From an uncultured Pontibacter sp. (GTDB taxonomy: Bacteria; Bacteroidota; Bacteroidia; Cytophagales; Hymenobacteraceae): a stretch of DNA of 64,000 nucleotides. Positions 26,453 to 34,624 of this stretch are shown here, one piece after another (positions within the stretch are counted from its first letter, which is position 1; each line of letters begins with the position of its first letter). The stretch lies in the NCBI RefSeq assembly GCF_947495565.1, contig NZ_CANLZM010000002.1, forward strand, positions 186,001 to 250,000, written 5' to 3'. The notes below the pieces were generated by a model. That model had not been told where the DNA came from. It ran no database searches and saw only the letters and a program-made list of their open reading frames with translations. Both the position numbers and the translations under genes were made by a program.

Positions 26453-27610
26453 ATGAAAGCACTTGTTTTTCACAAAATCAATGATGTAAGCGTTGAAACT
26501 GTTGATGACCCTAAAATAGAAGATGCGCGTGACGCTATAATCCGGGTAACTTCTACTGCCATCTGTGGCTCCGATCTGCATATTCTGGATGGCTTTGTGC
26601 CTCAGATGAAGGATATGGTGCTGGGCCACGAGTTTATGGGCATAGTAGAAGAGGTTGGACCTGCCGTAAAAAACCTGAAGAAGGGAGATCGTGTAGTGGT
26701 GCCTTTCCCGATTGCCTGCGGCCAGTGCTTTTTCTGTAACCACCAGTGGCCGACACAGTGTGAAAACTCCAACTCTAATTACGGCCCTGACGGAGGCTTT
26801 CTGACAGAGAAAGGAGCTGCCCTGTTTGGTTACACAGATTTATACGGTGGCTATCAGGGCGGCCAGGCAGAGTACGTGCGCGTTCCTTTTGCCGATTACG
26901 GCCCACGTGTTGTGCCAGACAACCTGACAGATGAGCAAGTGCTTTTCCTGACCGATATTTTCCCGACAGGCTGGGCTGCTGCTGATTGGGGTAATATCAA
27001 AGGCGGTGAGTCTGTCGTGATTTTCGGGGCCGGCCCTGTTGGTATTATGGCAGCAAAATCAGCGTGGATCAGAGGAGCTTCCAGAGTAATAAACGTAGAC
27101 CCGCAGCAGTACCGCCTCGATATGGCAAAAAAATCTGCCAACTCAGAAACCATACGCTGGGAAGACGAGGAGCAGGTGGTGCAGCTGGTGCGCGACATGA
27201 CCGAAGGCCGCGGTGCGGATGTTTGCATTGATGCCGTGGGTATGGAGGCAGACCGCAGTATACTAGACAAGGCCAAGGCAGTCATTAACCTGGAAAAAGG
27301 CACTCCCAAAGTTTTGGAGACTTGCCTGCGGGCCGTTCGTCGGGGAGGTATTGTGAGTGTTGTAGGCGTTTACGGTTCCAACTATGACAACTTCCCAATC
27401 TTCAGGTGGTTCGATAAAGGTGTAACCCTAAAAGGCACACAGGCTCCTGTGCAAATATACATTGACCACCTGCTGCAGCTTGTGCAGGAGGGCAAAGTTG
27501 TGCTGGACGATATCATTACCCATACTTTGCCGTTAAGCCAGGCAGCTCATGGCTACGATATTTTCAAAAAGAAGGAAGATAACTGTGTGAAGGTGGTGCT
27601 GAAGCCGTAG
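26453..27610 (+). CDS. Zinc-dependent alcohol dehydrogenase, formaldehyde-dehydrogenase-like
   Basis: The 385-residue MDR protein has catalytic zinc ligands in CGSDLHILDG and GHEFMG, the four-Cys structural zinc loop (CGQCFFCNHQWPTQC), and the NAD(H) fold VIFGAGPVGIMAAKSA. An insertion after the zinc loop and the phrase DIFPTGWAA match the long-chain, formaldehyde dehydrogenase-like subgroup often called glutathione-independent. The natural substrate is not certain. It is monocistronic with a clear terminator. Confidence 0.9.
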   Translation: MKALVFHKINDVSVETVDDPKIEDARDAIIRVTSTAICGSDLHILDGFVPQMKDMVLGHEFMGIVEEVGPAVKNLKKGDRVVVPFPIACGQCFFCNHQWPTQCENSNSNYGPDGGFLTEKGAALFGYTDLYGGYQGGQAEYVRVPFADYGPRVVPDNLTDEQVLFLTDIFPTGWAAADWGNIKGGESVVIFGAGPVGIMAAKSAWIRGASRVINVDPQQYRLDMAKKSANSETIRWEDEEQVVQLVRDMTEGRGADVCIDAVGMEADRSILDKAKAVINLEKGTPKVLETCLRAVRRGGIVSVVGVYGSNYDNFPIFRWFDKGVTLKGTQAPVQIYIDHLLQLVQEGKVVLDDIITHTLPLSQAAHGYDIFKKKEDNCVKVVLKP

Positions 27611-27627
27611 ATTGCATTTGAACTAGC

Positions 27628-27665
27628 AAAATAAAGAGACAACTGTAAAGCTGTCTCTTTATTTT
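27628..27665 (+). terminator. Rho-independent terminator of the alcohol dehydrogenase gene
   Basis: A 14-bp stem (27628-27641 with 27652-27665; arm AAATAAAGAGACA then A) with a 10-nt loop lies 17 bases after the stop. Confidence 0.85.
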
Positions 27666-27717
27666 TGTGCCTGTCGCTAAACGTAAATCAAACAAAGTCT
27701 GCTGAGGGCTAATCCCA

Positions 27718-28920
27718 ATGAACATATTTGTCATACCATCATGGTACCCCTCTAAAGATCATCCTATTAGCGGTGTTATGCTTAAAGAGCAAACCGAAGC
27801 TTTTTGCCGCTATTACCCATCTGTAAATGTGGGTATAAGTGCATGGGGGCAGCAAGATGAGCAGTTTCTGTTGTGGTTAAAAGATCACCTGAAGAACATA
27901 AAAAAATATGTGAGAGCAAGCACCTCTCCTTACATAACGCCTCTTTTGCCCAATCTAAAAGTATACCACAGCCCTACCTTTACCTGGACAAAAAAGATAT
28001 TGGGCGGCAACATGAAAGGACTAATTAAAGCTAATCTGCAAAATCTTCATTCTTTTGAGTCCGATTATGGAGCAGTTGATGCCATTCACGCACATGTTGG
28101 ATTTCCGGCAGGTATGATTGCCATGGAAGTGGCCCGCATAACAAAAAAACCATACTGTATAACAGAACATATGGGACCGTTTCCTTATCCTCTAGTACAG
28201 AATAAAGACGGGATGCTATCAGCATCCCACAGGCAACCGTATTCAGAAGCTGTTGTTAATGTAGCCGTTAGCTCTTATCAGGCAGAACTTATGGAACGCC
28301 AGGGAATCAGGAACGTTGTAGTTATACCTAATTTTGTGGATGAAGATGTATTTGTCCCAAGCCCAATAAAAGCTACACCAAAAGAACCATTCACTTTTTT
28401 TGCCCTGTCCTATATTGCACCGAATAAAGGAACTGATCTGCTTTTGTATGCGGCCCAAAAACTGTTGGACGCAAAAATAGATGTTCTTTTAAGGATTGGA
28501 GGAGACGGTCCTTTTTTAAATACCTGTAAGCATATTGCCAGTACATTAGGTATCGAAGCTAACATAGTATGGCTAGGAGATGTCGGCCGGGAAGATGCTT
28601 TGCGTGAGTTTCAGTCTTGCGATGCTTTCGTACTGCCGAGTCAGTACGAATCTATGGGAATTGTTTTTGTGGAGGCTTTAGCGTGCGGCAAACCAATTAT
28701 TGCCACCAAGTGCGGCGGACCTGAGTCAACAGTTACACCTTTCAATGGTATACTGGTTGACAAAAACAACATTGAGGAGCTTACTCAAGCCATGCAATCT
28801 CTTATAACCAACTATCAGAAGTATGACAGCCTTCAAATTAGACAAGACTTTTTAAACCGCTTCTCTACTCAGGCAGTGGCACCTCAACTGCTAAATTTAT
28901 ATAACGGGCTTATAAAGTAG
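27718..28920 (+). CDS. Family 4 glycosyltransferase
   Basis: The 400-residue protein has the GT-B layout of GT4 enzymes: an N-terminal acceptor domain opening IPSWYPSKDHPISGVML, HAHVGFPAGM, and a C-terminal nucleotide-sugar domain with GGDGPF and the E-x7-E motif in PSQYESMGIVFVEALACG. It transfers a sugar from a nucleotide donor during surface polysaccharide assembly. It converges on a flippase gene, suggesting a small remnant of a polysaccharide locus. Its codon use is slightly more AT-rich than that of the flanking dehydrogenase, as is common for such loci. Confidence 0.92.
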   Translation: MNIFVIPSWYPSKDHPISGVMLKEQTEAFCRYYPSVNVGISAWGQQDEQFLLWLKDHLKNIKKYVRASTSPYITPLLPNLKVYHSPTFTWTKKILGGNMKGLIKANLQNLHSFESDYGAVDAIHAHVGFPAGMIAMEVARITKKPYCITEHMGPFPYPLVQNKDGMLSASHRQPYSEAVVNVAVSSYQAELMERQGIRNVVVIPNFVDEDVFVPSPIKATPKEPFTFFALSYIAPNKGTDLLLYAAQKLLDAKIDVLLRIGGDGPFLNTCKHIASTLGIEANIVWLGDVGREDALREFQSCDAFVLPSQYESMGIVFVEALACGKPIIATKCGGPESTVTPFNGILVDKNNIEELTQAMQSLITNYQKYDSLQIRQDFLNRFSTQAVAPQLLNLYNGLIK

Positions 28921-28929
28921 CATCTCAAG

Positions 28930-30360
28930 CTATCTAGTTGCACCTCTCAGAGCAACCTTACCAAAGATCAGCATAGAAACAGCTCCTCCAACAACCACAA
29001 TGGCTGTAAGAATCAGCTTGAGATACAGTGATAGGTCAACAGCAAAGTACATTCCTATCAAAGCCAGAGTTGTTAGGCAAAGCCAAACCATTGGGTAATA
29101 TTGTAATGTTTGGCTGCTCCTGTACTCTTTCAGAAAGAATCCGCTGTAACCCATATACATCAAGGCTACAAAAGTTGTGTAAGCAGCCGCCTCTATTCCT
29201 AATAGCGGTACAAAAATCAAGTTAAGCAGCACATTTCCGGCACCTGCTATAATTGAGATTTTCCAAAGCTCTTTTGTTTTTTCGTAGTAGGTGAGCACAC
29301 TGATAACTGCCAGATGCATTGGCCTATAGTTATACCCCATCAATATAATGATTGCTAAAGAGTAAGCGCCCTGCAGGCTTTCATTCTTAATGAGAAACAA
29401 GAAAATTTCTTTCATCCAAAGAGAAACCAGGCTTGTAACCAACAGAAACAAACCCTGCAACGAAAAAGTAGCACGCCGTAACTCTGCCTGAGCAGAACCA
29501 GAGTTTGGCTTTGCAAGAAGATCCATGTAAATAGGAGTTGCCGCCTGTACTACAGCGTGCGATGCCGCCGAAAAATATAACCCAAAGCTAGAGGCAATGT
29601 TATAGAAGCCAATTCGCTGCAAAGGTACCCGCAACACATCCATCACCAGCTTATCAGATGCATCTAAGAGAAAGGTAGAAAACTGGTAAGGAATGGTAGG
29701 GACACTAACTAGAAGAGATGATTTAATGCGGTAAGTTCTGAACTTAAAGATTGGCCAAAGTTGCTCCAGCCAATACACGGGATACAGGAACATCAGAAAA
29801 CTCGCCAACGCCCCTACAAAGCCAGAGTAAAACCACCCCATGTACCCCAGGTGCAGATAAGCTATGAAATAAATATTTAAGCCGAGAGTTAAGGCCCCCA
29901 CCAACAGCGACTGTGCAGCTACCGGTAAAGGCCGCTGCTGCATCTGGTAGGAGAAAACACCAAAGAATACAGTATGATTAAACAAAAAAGCCGGCACTAC
30001 CTGCAAAAGTATAATTTCCCACCGATACACTGTGGCCTCTTCTGGAATGCCAAAATAAAGCATAAGAGATAGCGCTGCATTATACACTACTGACCAAAGT
30101 ATAAAAAACCCATGCACCTGCCGCCACACCCATTTGTACTTGGTCGGGTGTTTAACATAGGCGTTTACCATCACCACGCTTAGCCCCAAAGACTGCACAA
30201 TGCTGAGCGCCGTAACGTAGGCTGTTACCACTCCGGCTACGCCATAATCGGTGGTAGTGAGGTAGGGCGTAATGATGGGCAGGGCCAGCACACCGGCTAC
30301 GCGCGGTAATTGCGCAGCCAGGCCATAGATTGCCGCATGAGACAGTAACTTCCGAAGCAT
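28930..30360 (-). CDS. Polysaccharide flippase (Wzx/MATE-like)
   Basis: The 476-residue protein is almost entirely membrane helices (about 12-14) and matches the polysaccharide exporter group, with the early segment LPRVAGVLALPIITPYLT and TDYGVAGVVTAY. It should flip lipid-linked saccharide units to the outer leaflet. It ends 10 bases from the convergent GT4 gene. No polymerase or ligase gene lies next to it. Confidence 0.9.
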   Translation of the reverse strand: MLRKLLSHAAIYGLAAQLPRVAGVLALPIITPYLTTTDYGVAGVVTAYVTALSIVQSLGLSVVMVNAYVKHPTKYKWVWRQVHGFFILWSVVYNAALSLMLYFGIPEEATVYRWEIILLQVVPAFLFNHTVFFGVFSYQMQQRPLPVAAQSLLVGALTLGLNIYFIAYLHLGYMGWFYSGFVGALASFLMFLYPVYWLEQLWPIFKFRTYRIKSSLLVSVPTIPYQFSTFLLDASDKLVMDVLRVPLQRIGFYNIASSFGLYFSAASHAVVQAATPIYMDLLAKPNSGSAQAELRRATFSLQGLFLLVTSLVSLWMKEIFLFLIKNESLQGAYSLAIIILMGYNYRPMHLAVISVLTYYEKTKELWKISIIAGAGNVLLNLIFVPLLGIEAAAYTTFVALMYMGYSGFFLKEYRSSQTLQYYPMVWLCLTTLALIGMYFAVDLSLYLKLILTAIVVVGGAVSMLIFGKVALRGATR

Positions 30361-30515
30361 CCCTTAAAATTATACTTTATTTCCCAGCCTGTAGCAATGC
30401 TGTCCTTTTTTCGTAAATAGCCATTTGCTTGGGGCTGGCGGCACCAAAGCCGGCAATGCATTGTTGCCATACTTGTACTTTTGGGAGCCGCAAAAGCAAA
30501 AGCCTAAAAATTTAG

Positions 30516-30523
30516 TATATTTG
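30516..30523 (+). promoter_or_regulatory. Promoter -7 box TATATTTG upstream of ricT
   Basis: Exact TAnnTTTG match, 58 bases before the GTG start of ricT. No clean -33 TTTG is seen at the usual distance. Confidence 0.4.
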
Positions 30524-30566
30524 TTAATTAACTGATTTCGAAAACAAGAATTAGCCTAGCTATATA

Positions 30567-30572
30567 AAGGAG
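30567..30572 (+). promoter_or_regulatory. Strong ribosome binding site AAGGAG of ricT
   Basis: AAGGAG lies 8 bases before GTG 30581 and decides that start. Such clear Shine-Dalgarno sites are rare in this window. Confidence 0.6.
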
Positions 30573-30580
30573 ATAAAATT

Positions 30581-32155
30581 GTGGGATGTAGTTCATGTTC
30601 TAGTGGCGGATGCAGCACTGACACCAAACCAGGTGGCTGCAAAAGCAACGGCGGATGCAGCACGGGAGGCTGTAACCGCTTAAACGTGTTCGACTGGCTC
30701 AGCGATATGGAGATACCAACGTCGTTTGAGGAGTTTGACATTATAGAAGTAAGATTTAAAGGAGGCCGCAAGGACTTTTACCGAAATATAAACCGGCTGG
30801 ACCTGACAACCGGCGATGCAGTGGTAGTGGATGTGCCAAATGGCCATCATATCGGCTTCGTGTCGTTAAAAGGGGAGCTTGTGCGCCTGCAGATGCTCAA
30901 GAAGAAAGTGGATAACAACGAAGAGATCCGCAGCATCTACCGCATCGCCAACGAGCGCGACATGGAGAAGTTTAACGAAGCCCGCGACCAGGAAGGAACC
31001 ACCATGTATCGCAGCCGCGAGATCATACACATGCTGGGGCTTAAGATGAAGCTATCGGATGTGGAGTACCAGGCCGACAGAAGCAAGGCCACCTTCTTCT
31101 ACTCTGCCGACGACCGAGTGGATTTCCGTGACCTGATAAAGAAACTGGCCGAGGAGTTTAAAATACGCGTGGAGATGCGCCAGATAAGCCTGCGCCATGA
31201 GGCTGGCCGTTTGGGCGGCATTGGGTCGTGCGGCCGTGAGTTGTGCTGCTCCACCTGGCTAACTGACTTCAAGAGCGTATCTACAACGGCGGCTCGTTAC
31301 CAGAACCTCTCGCTTAACCCAAGCAAGCTGAGCGGACAGTGCGGACGCCTGAAGTGCTGCCTCAATTATGAGCTAGAAACGTACATGGATGCCCTTAAGG
31401 ATATCCCGACGGTTAACCGGCCTTTGCAGACGCAGCAGGGAGATGCCATACTTCAGAAAACCGACATCTTTAAACGCATGATGTGGTTTGGCTACAAAGG
31501 CGACAACAACTGGTACCCGGTACCGGTAGAGCGTGTGCAGGAGATACTGGAGCAGAACGCCAAAGGCATTGCTGTAGAGGCACTTCTTACAGAGCCTGTG
31601 GAAGAGCCGAAACAGAACGAGTTTGTAGCGCAGGTAGAAGGCAACCTGGAGCGCCTGGATGACAAGTTCAGGAACAAGAAAAAGAAGAAAAAGAAGAAAA
31701 AGAAACCAACTGGAGCAGAGCAGCCGCAGCAGTCAGAAAAAACGGCTGAGGCACCTCAACCTAGAAGAGAAAAGCAGGAGCGCCAGGCACAACCGCAAGA
31801 CAACGCTGAACAACAGGAGCAGCAGCAGCGGCCACGTCGCCAACGGCCACCTCGCAATAAAAACAAAAACAGGGAAGGCCAGGAAGGTGCTGAGCCACGT
31901 GAGCAGCGTGAGGCAAGAGATCAGCGTGAACCGAGAGAGCAGCGTGAGCCTAAGGAGCGTCGTGAGCCACGGGAGCGTCGCGAAAAACGTGAGCCATCAG
32001 GTCCGCGACCAGAGGCGCAGGATTCCGGTAACGCTTCAGAAAAAGGGTCGCAGCCACAGAGCAGCAGCAACCAGCGCCCCAAAAGCCGCTCACGCAAACC
32101 GTTTAGAGGCAGGAAACCAGACCAAGGCAATAAACCACCACGCACTGATGCATAA
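30581..32155 (+). CDS. ricT: PSP1/RicT-family protein with Cys-rich head and disordered basic tail
   Basis: The 524-residue protein starts at GTG behind a strong AAGGAG. Residues 1-31 hold six cysteines at positions 3, 6, 11, 20, 26 and 31 in Gly/Ser linkers. The PSP1 core (about 35-290) has YRNINRLDL, GGIGSCGRELCCSTWL and SGQCGRLKCCLNYE. RicT in Bacillus is part of a [4Fe-4S] complex that guides RNA processing; here RicA and RicF are not seen, so the role is inferred. From about residue 360 the protein is a ten-Lys run followed by about 150 disordered residues rich in Arg, Glu, Gln and Pro (repeats of REQREPRE type). The stop overlaps gldH by 8 bases. Confidence 0.88.
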   Translation: MGCSSCSSGGCSTDTKPGGCKSNGGCSTGGCNRLNVFDWLSDMEIPTSFEEFDIIEVRFKGGRKDFYRNINRLDLTTGDAVVVDVPNGHHIGFVSLKGELVRLQMLKKKVDNNEEIRSIYRIANERDMEKFNEARDQEGTTMYRSREIIHMLGLKMKLSDVEYQADRSKATFFYSADDRVDFRDLIKKLAEEFKIRVEMRQISLRHEAGRLGGIGSCGRELCCSTWLTDFKSVSTTAARYQNLSLNPSKLSGQCGRLKCCLNYELETYMDALKDIPTVNRPLQTQQGDAILQKTDIFKRMMWFGYKGDNNWYPVPVERVQEILEQNAKGIAVEALLTEPVEEPKQNEFVAQVEGNLERLDDKFRNKKKKKKKKKKPTGAEQPQQSEKTAEAPQPRREKQERQAQPQDNAEQQEQQQRPRRQRPPRNKNKNREGQEGAEPREQREARDQREPREQREPKERREPRERREKREPSGPRPEAQDSGNASEKGSQPQSSSNQRPKSRSRKPFRGRKPDQGNKPPRTDA

Positions 32156-32630
32156 TTTTGTAAGGATGTGGGCAGCGGCACTCGTGCTGCTGCTCTCCGC
32201 CTGCGACCCTGCAAGGGTATATGAGCAGAACATTGACATGCCTGAAGGAAACTGGTACGTAGACAATGCACCTGTTTTCGAATTCGACATTAAGGATACC
32301 ACCCAGGTGTACGATGTATACTTTAACGTGCGGTATAACCTAAAGTATGACTACTACAACCTGTATCTGCGCCACCAGCTTCTGGGGCCGGATAGTACGC
32401 AAGTGTCCTCCAAGCTTCTTGAAATACTGCTAATGGATTCAAAAACAGGCAAGCCGCTGGGCGACGGCTCCAGCGACACGTATGACCTGCAGGCTCTGGC
32501 GATTGACAATATTAAATTTAGCAGACCAGGTACGTATAAGCTCAAGCTAACCCAATACATGCGCCGCGACCCTCTACTGAACATACAAGCAGTTGGAGTG
32601 CGCGTAGCCACAAACACAACTGATAAATAG
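32148..32630 (+). CDS. gldH: Gliding motility lipoprotein GldH
   Basis: From ATG 32148 the 160-residue product has a lipoprotein signal (MHNFVRMWAAALVLLLSAC) with the lipobox Cys at residue 19, then VYEQNIDMPEGNWY and LYLRHQLLGPDS as in GldH. It is a periplasm-facing lipoprotein required for T9SS-dependent gliding in flavobacteria; many non-gliding relatives keep it. The start lies inside the end of ricT, so translation is probably coupled. An open frame reaching back to 31659 is produced by the arginine-rich ricT tail and is not part of this gene. Confidence 0.9.
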   Translation: MHNFVRMWAAALVLLLSACDPARVYEQNIDMPEGNWYVDNAPVFEFDIKDTTQVYDVYFNVRYNLKYDYYNLYLRHQLLGPDSTQVSSKLLEILLMDSKTGKPLGDGSSDTYDLQALAIDNIKFSRPGTYKLKLTQYMRRDPLLNIQAVGVRVATNTTDK

Positions 32631-32655
32631 CCTCACCCAAAGCTTTTAAAAGTAT

Positions 32656-32698
32656 AAAACCGCCCCGGCAGCCTTTAAGGAGAAGCCGGGGCGGTTTT
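32656..32698 (+). terminator. Rho-independent terminator of ricT-gldH
   Basis: A 14-bp GC-rich stem (32656-32669, AAAACCGCCCCGGC, with 32685-32698) ends in a T run, just after an AAGTATA heptamer. Confidence 0.85.
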
Positions 32699-32822
32699 TA
32701 ATTTACATATCTTAAGTATAAGTTAATCTGGTTAAGCAGAAACACGTAAAAATTAGTGTAAGCAACTATTCTATGACAGCAATAGTATGCAAAATAATTC
32801 GATTTAAAAGCACCCTCGTTAC

Positions 32823-33899
32823 ATGCAAACTGCACTCATTATACTTGGTTTTACATTTACCCTATTTTCGTTTCTGCCTCTAATTACCACTCCGCTTTGG
32901 TGGATTCGCATCATGGATTTTCCTAGGCTGCACGTAGCTGTTCTGCTAACCGTTGTGCTGGTAGTCTACATAAGCATGTATGGGGCACAAGGGCCTGCCG
33001 ATGCTGCCATGCTTCTAGTTTGGCTAGCGGCCATACTTAATGAGCTGCGTTATATCATCAATTTTACCCCGCTTAAGAAGGTAGAGGCGAAGCGCACTGA
33101 ACAGGCAAACCCGAAGAACGCTTTTACTCTGATGATCTCAAACGTGCGGATGGTAAACAAGAAGTATGATAAGTTTCTGCAGAGAGTAAAAGAAGCCAAC
33201 CCAGATATGATCATCATGAATGAGCCGGGCCACGAGTGGCACGACCATGTTTGCAAAGAGCTTGACGAGAAGTACCCTTATTCCATAAAAAAACCGCTAG
33301 ACAACACGTACGGCATGCTGTTCTGGAGCAAAAATAAGCTGCACGAAAACGAGATCAGGTATTTGGTGGAAGACGGCATCCCATCTTTTTACATGGTGAT
33401 AGAGTTGCGTAGCGGAGATAAATTCTGCCTGTTTACCGTGCATCCGCAGCCACCCCGCCTGATGCTAAACACAGAAACCCGCGAGGCCGAACTACTGCTA
33501 GTGGCAAAACAAGCTAAAAAGGCTCCTTACCCTGCTGTAGTGGCCGGCGACCTAAACGACGTGGCTTGGTCTAAAACGACAAAGCTATTTAAGGAAATCA
33601 GCGGCTTGATTGACCCGCGTGTAGGCCGGGGATTTTATAACACCTATAACGCCTTTGTACCTGTGTTTCGGTACCCCCTGGACCATGTGTTCTACGACCC
33701 TGCCTTTAGATTGGTAAGCCTTCGCCGCCTCAAGAAGTTTGGCTCAGACCACTTCCCGATGCTAATTACTCTAAACTATGAGCCGCAACGTGAACAGGAG
33801 CAGGAGCACCCGCTCGCTGACCAGGAAGACAAACAGGAAGCGAAAGAGCTGATACAGGAGGGGCTGGAAAAAGGCGAAGAACGTAACCAAGAGAAGTAG
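32823..33899 (+). CDS. Membrane-anchored endonuclease/exonuclease/phosphatase (EEP) protein
   Basis: The 358-residue protein has two or three N-terminal membrane helices (about 1-80) and then an EEP domain: a metal-binding Glu in MNEPGHEW, GDLNDVAWS, LDHVFYDP and GSDHFPMLITL. About 40 charged residues rich in Glu and Gln close the protein. The domain may hydrolyse phosphodiesters of nucleic acid or lipids; the exposed location fits an envelope enzyme. A hairpin serving mainly the opposite gene follows. Confidence 0.87.
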   Translation: MQTALIILGFTFTLFSFLPLITTPLWWIRIMDFPRLHVAVLLTVVLVVYISMYGAQGPADAAMLLVWLAAILNELRYIINFTPLKKVEAKRTEQANPKNAFTLMISNVRMVNKKYDKFLQRVKEANPDMIIMNEPGHEWHDHVCKELDEKYPYSIKKPLDNTYGMLFWSKNKLHENEIRYLVEDGIPSFYMVIELRSGDKFCLFTVHPQPPRLMLNTETREAELLLVAKQAKKAPYPAVVAGDLNDVAWSKTTKLFKEISGLIDPRVGRGFYNTYNAFVPVFRYPLDHVFYDPAFRLVSLRRLKKFGSDHFPMLITLNYEPQREQEQEHPLADQEDKQEAKELIQEGLEKGEERNQEK

Positions 33900-33920
33900 A
33901 ACGGAAATAGCCTATAAATA

Positions 33921-33950
33921 AAAAACCCGCCCAGGTTACTGAGCGGGTAA
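33921..33950 (-). terminator. Hairpin terminator of the cold-shock gene
   Basis: A stem of ten positions with one mismatch (33925-33934 with 33939-33948, loop GTTA) is followed on the minus strand by a T run. It lies 42 bases beyond the cspA-like stop and may also stop the opposite EEP gene. Confidence 0.7.
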
Positions 33951-33990
33951 AAGACTTTACAATGCCTATCGGCTATTGATAGCGCTTAAC

Positions 33991-34182
33991 TTAGATTCTC
34001 TCTACGTTGATAGCGTTCAAACCTTTTTTGCCATCCTTAACCTCGAAAGAAACACGGTCGTTCTCGCGGATTTCGTGGATCAAGCCTGACTGATGCACGA
34101 AGATGTCTTGATTAGTGTCATCCTCTACGATGAAACCGAAACCTTTTGATACGTTAAAGAATTTTACTTTACCTGTCTTCAT
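33991..34182 (-). CDS. Cold-shock domain protein (CspA family)
   Basis: The 63-residue protein is a single cold-shock domain with both RNA-binding motifs (KGFGFI and DIFVHQSGL). It binds single-stranded RNA or DNA as a chaperone. A promoter box at 34208-34215 gives a leader of only about 20 bases, so the long cold-shock 5' UTR known from enteric cspA is not evident. It diverges from the low-complexity protein gene at 34625. Confidence 0.95.
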   Translation of the reverse strand: MKTGKVKFFNVSKGFGFIVEDDTNQDIFVHQSGLIHEIRENDRVSFEVKDGKKGLNAINVERI

Positions 34183-34207
34183 TGTAATGATAATTAATAA
34201 TTATGAG

Positions 34208-34215
34208 CAAAGGTA
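34208..34215 (-). promoter_or_regulatory. Promoter -7 box TACCTTTG for the cold-shock gene
   Basis: Exact TAnnTTTG match on the minus strand. A TTTG lies 22 bases upstream, close to the expected -33 spacing. Confidence 0.55.
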
Positions 34216-34609
34216 AGTATAACTTCCGGATAAGCAGCAAATATCACTACAAATAAATAACAAAAACATCATCAAGCACTTACCTGCTGCCTTGGCCAAA
34301 TAACCTGCTCCTAAATGTTGTATTGGGCATATACTTTAAGCAAGGAAACACTGCGCCCGCCAACTTTCGGCTTACACTGTAAGGCCATATTTACTGCGAT
34401 AGAACTGAGATGCAACACTGCGATATAGCAATAACCATGTGTCGTGGGGTTCGTATAGCTAAAACGTTCTGTTACACTTAAAAAGCCCTACTATCACGGA
34501 ATGTTTTAGTGCAACAGCAACATAAATCCTTTGCCGGAATCATGCTCCCGCGGCATTGGGTTATAGCAAAAAGGGAAATAGCAAACTTAATAAACGTCAA
34601 TAATAAACT

Positions 34610-34615
34610 AAGGAG
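34610..34615 (+). promoter_or_regulatory. Strong ribosome binding site AAGGAG
   Basis: AAGGAG lies 9 bases before ATG 34625 and fixes the start of the low-complexity protein. It suggests high translation. Confidence 0.6.
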
Positions 34616-34624
34616 ATCAGAACT

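Larger units (their letters stand above)
34183..34624. other. Divergent intergenic region with imperfect inverted repeat
   Basis: The 442-base gap separates the cold-shock gene from the low-complexity protein gene. It contains CTAAAAC (34459-34465) and GTTTTAG (34503-34509) plus nearby TGTT-CACT-like arms, giving an imperfect inverted repeat. No open frame or stable RNA is evident. Confidence 0.4.

Noticed and set aside
31659..32147. Open frame extending gldH upstream through the ricT tail
   Set aside because: It arises from the Arg/Glu-rich repeats of ricT read in another frame; the lipoprotein signal of GldH starts at 32148.
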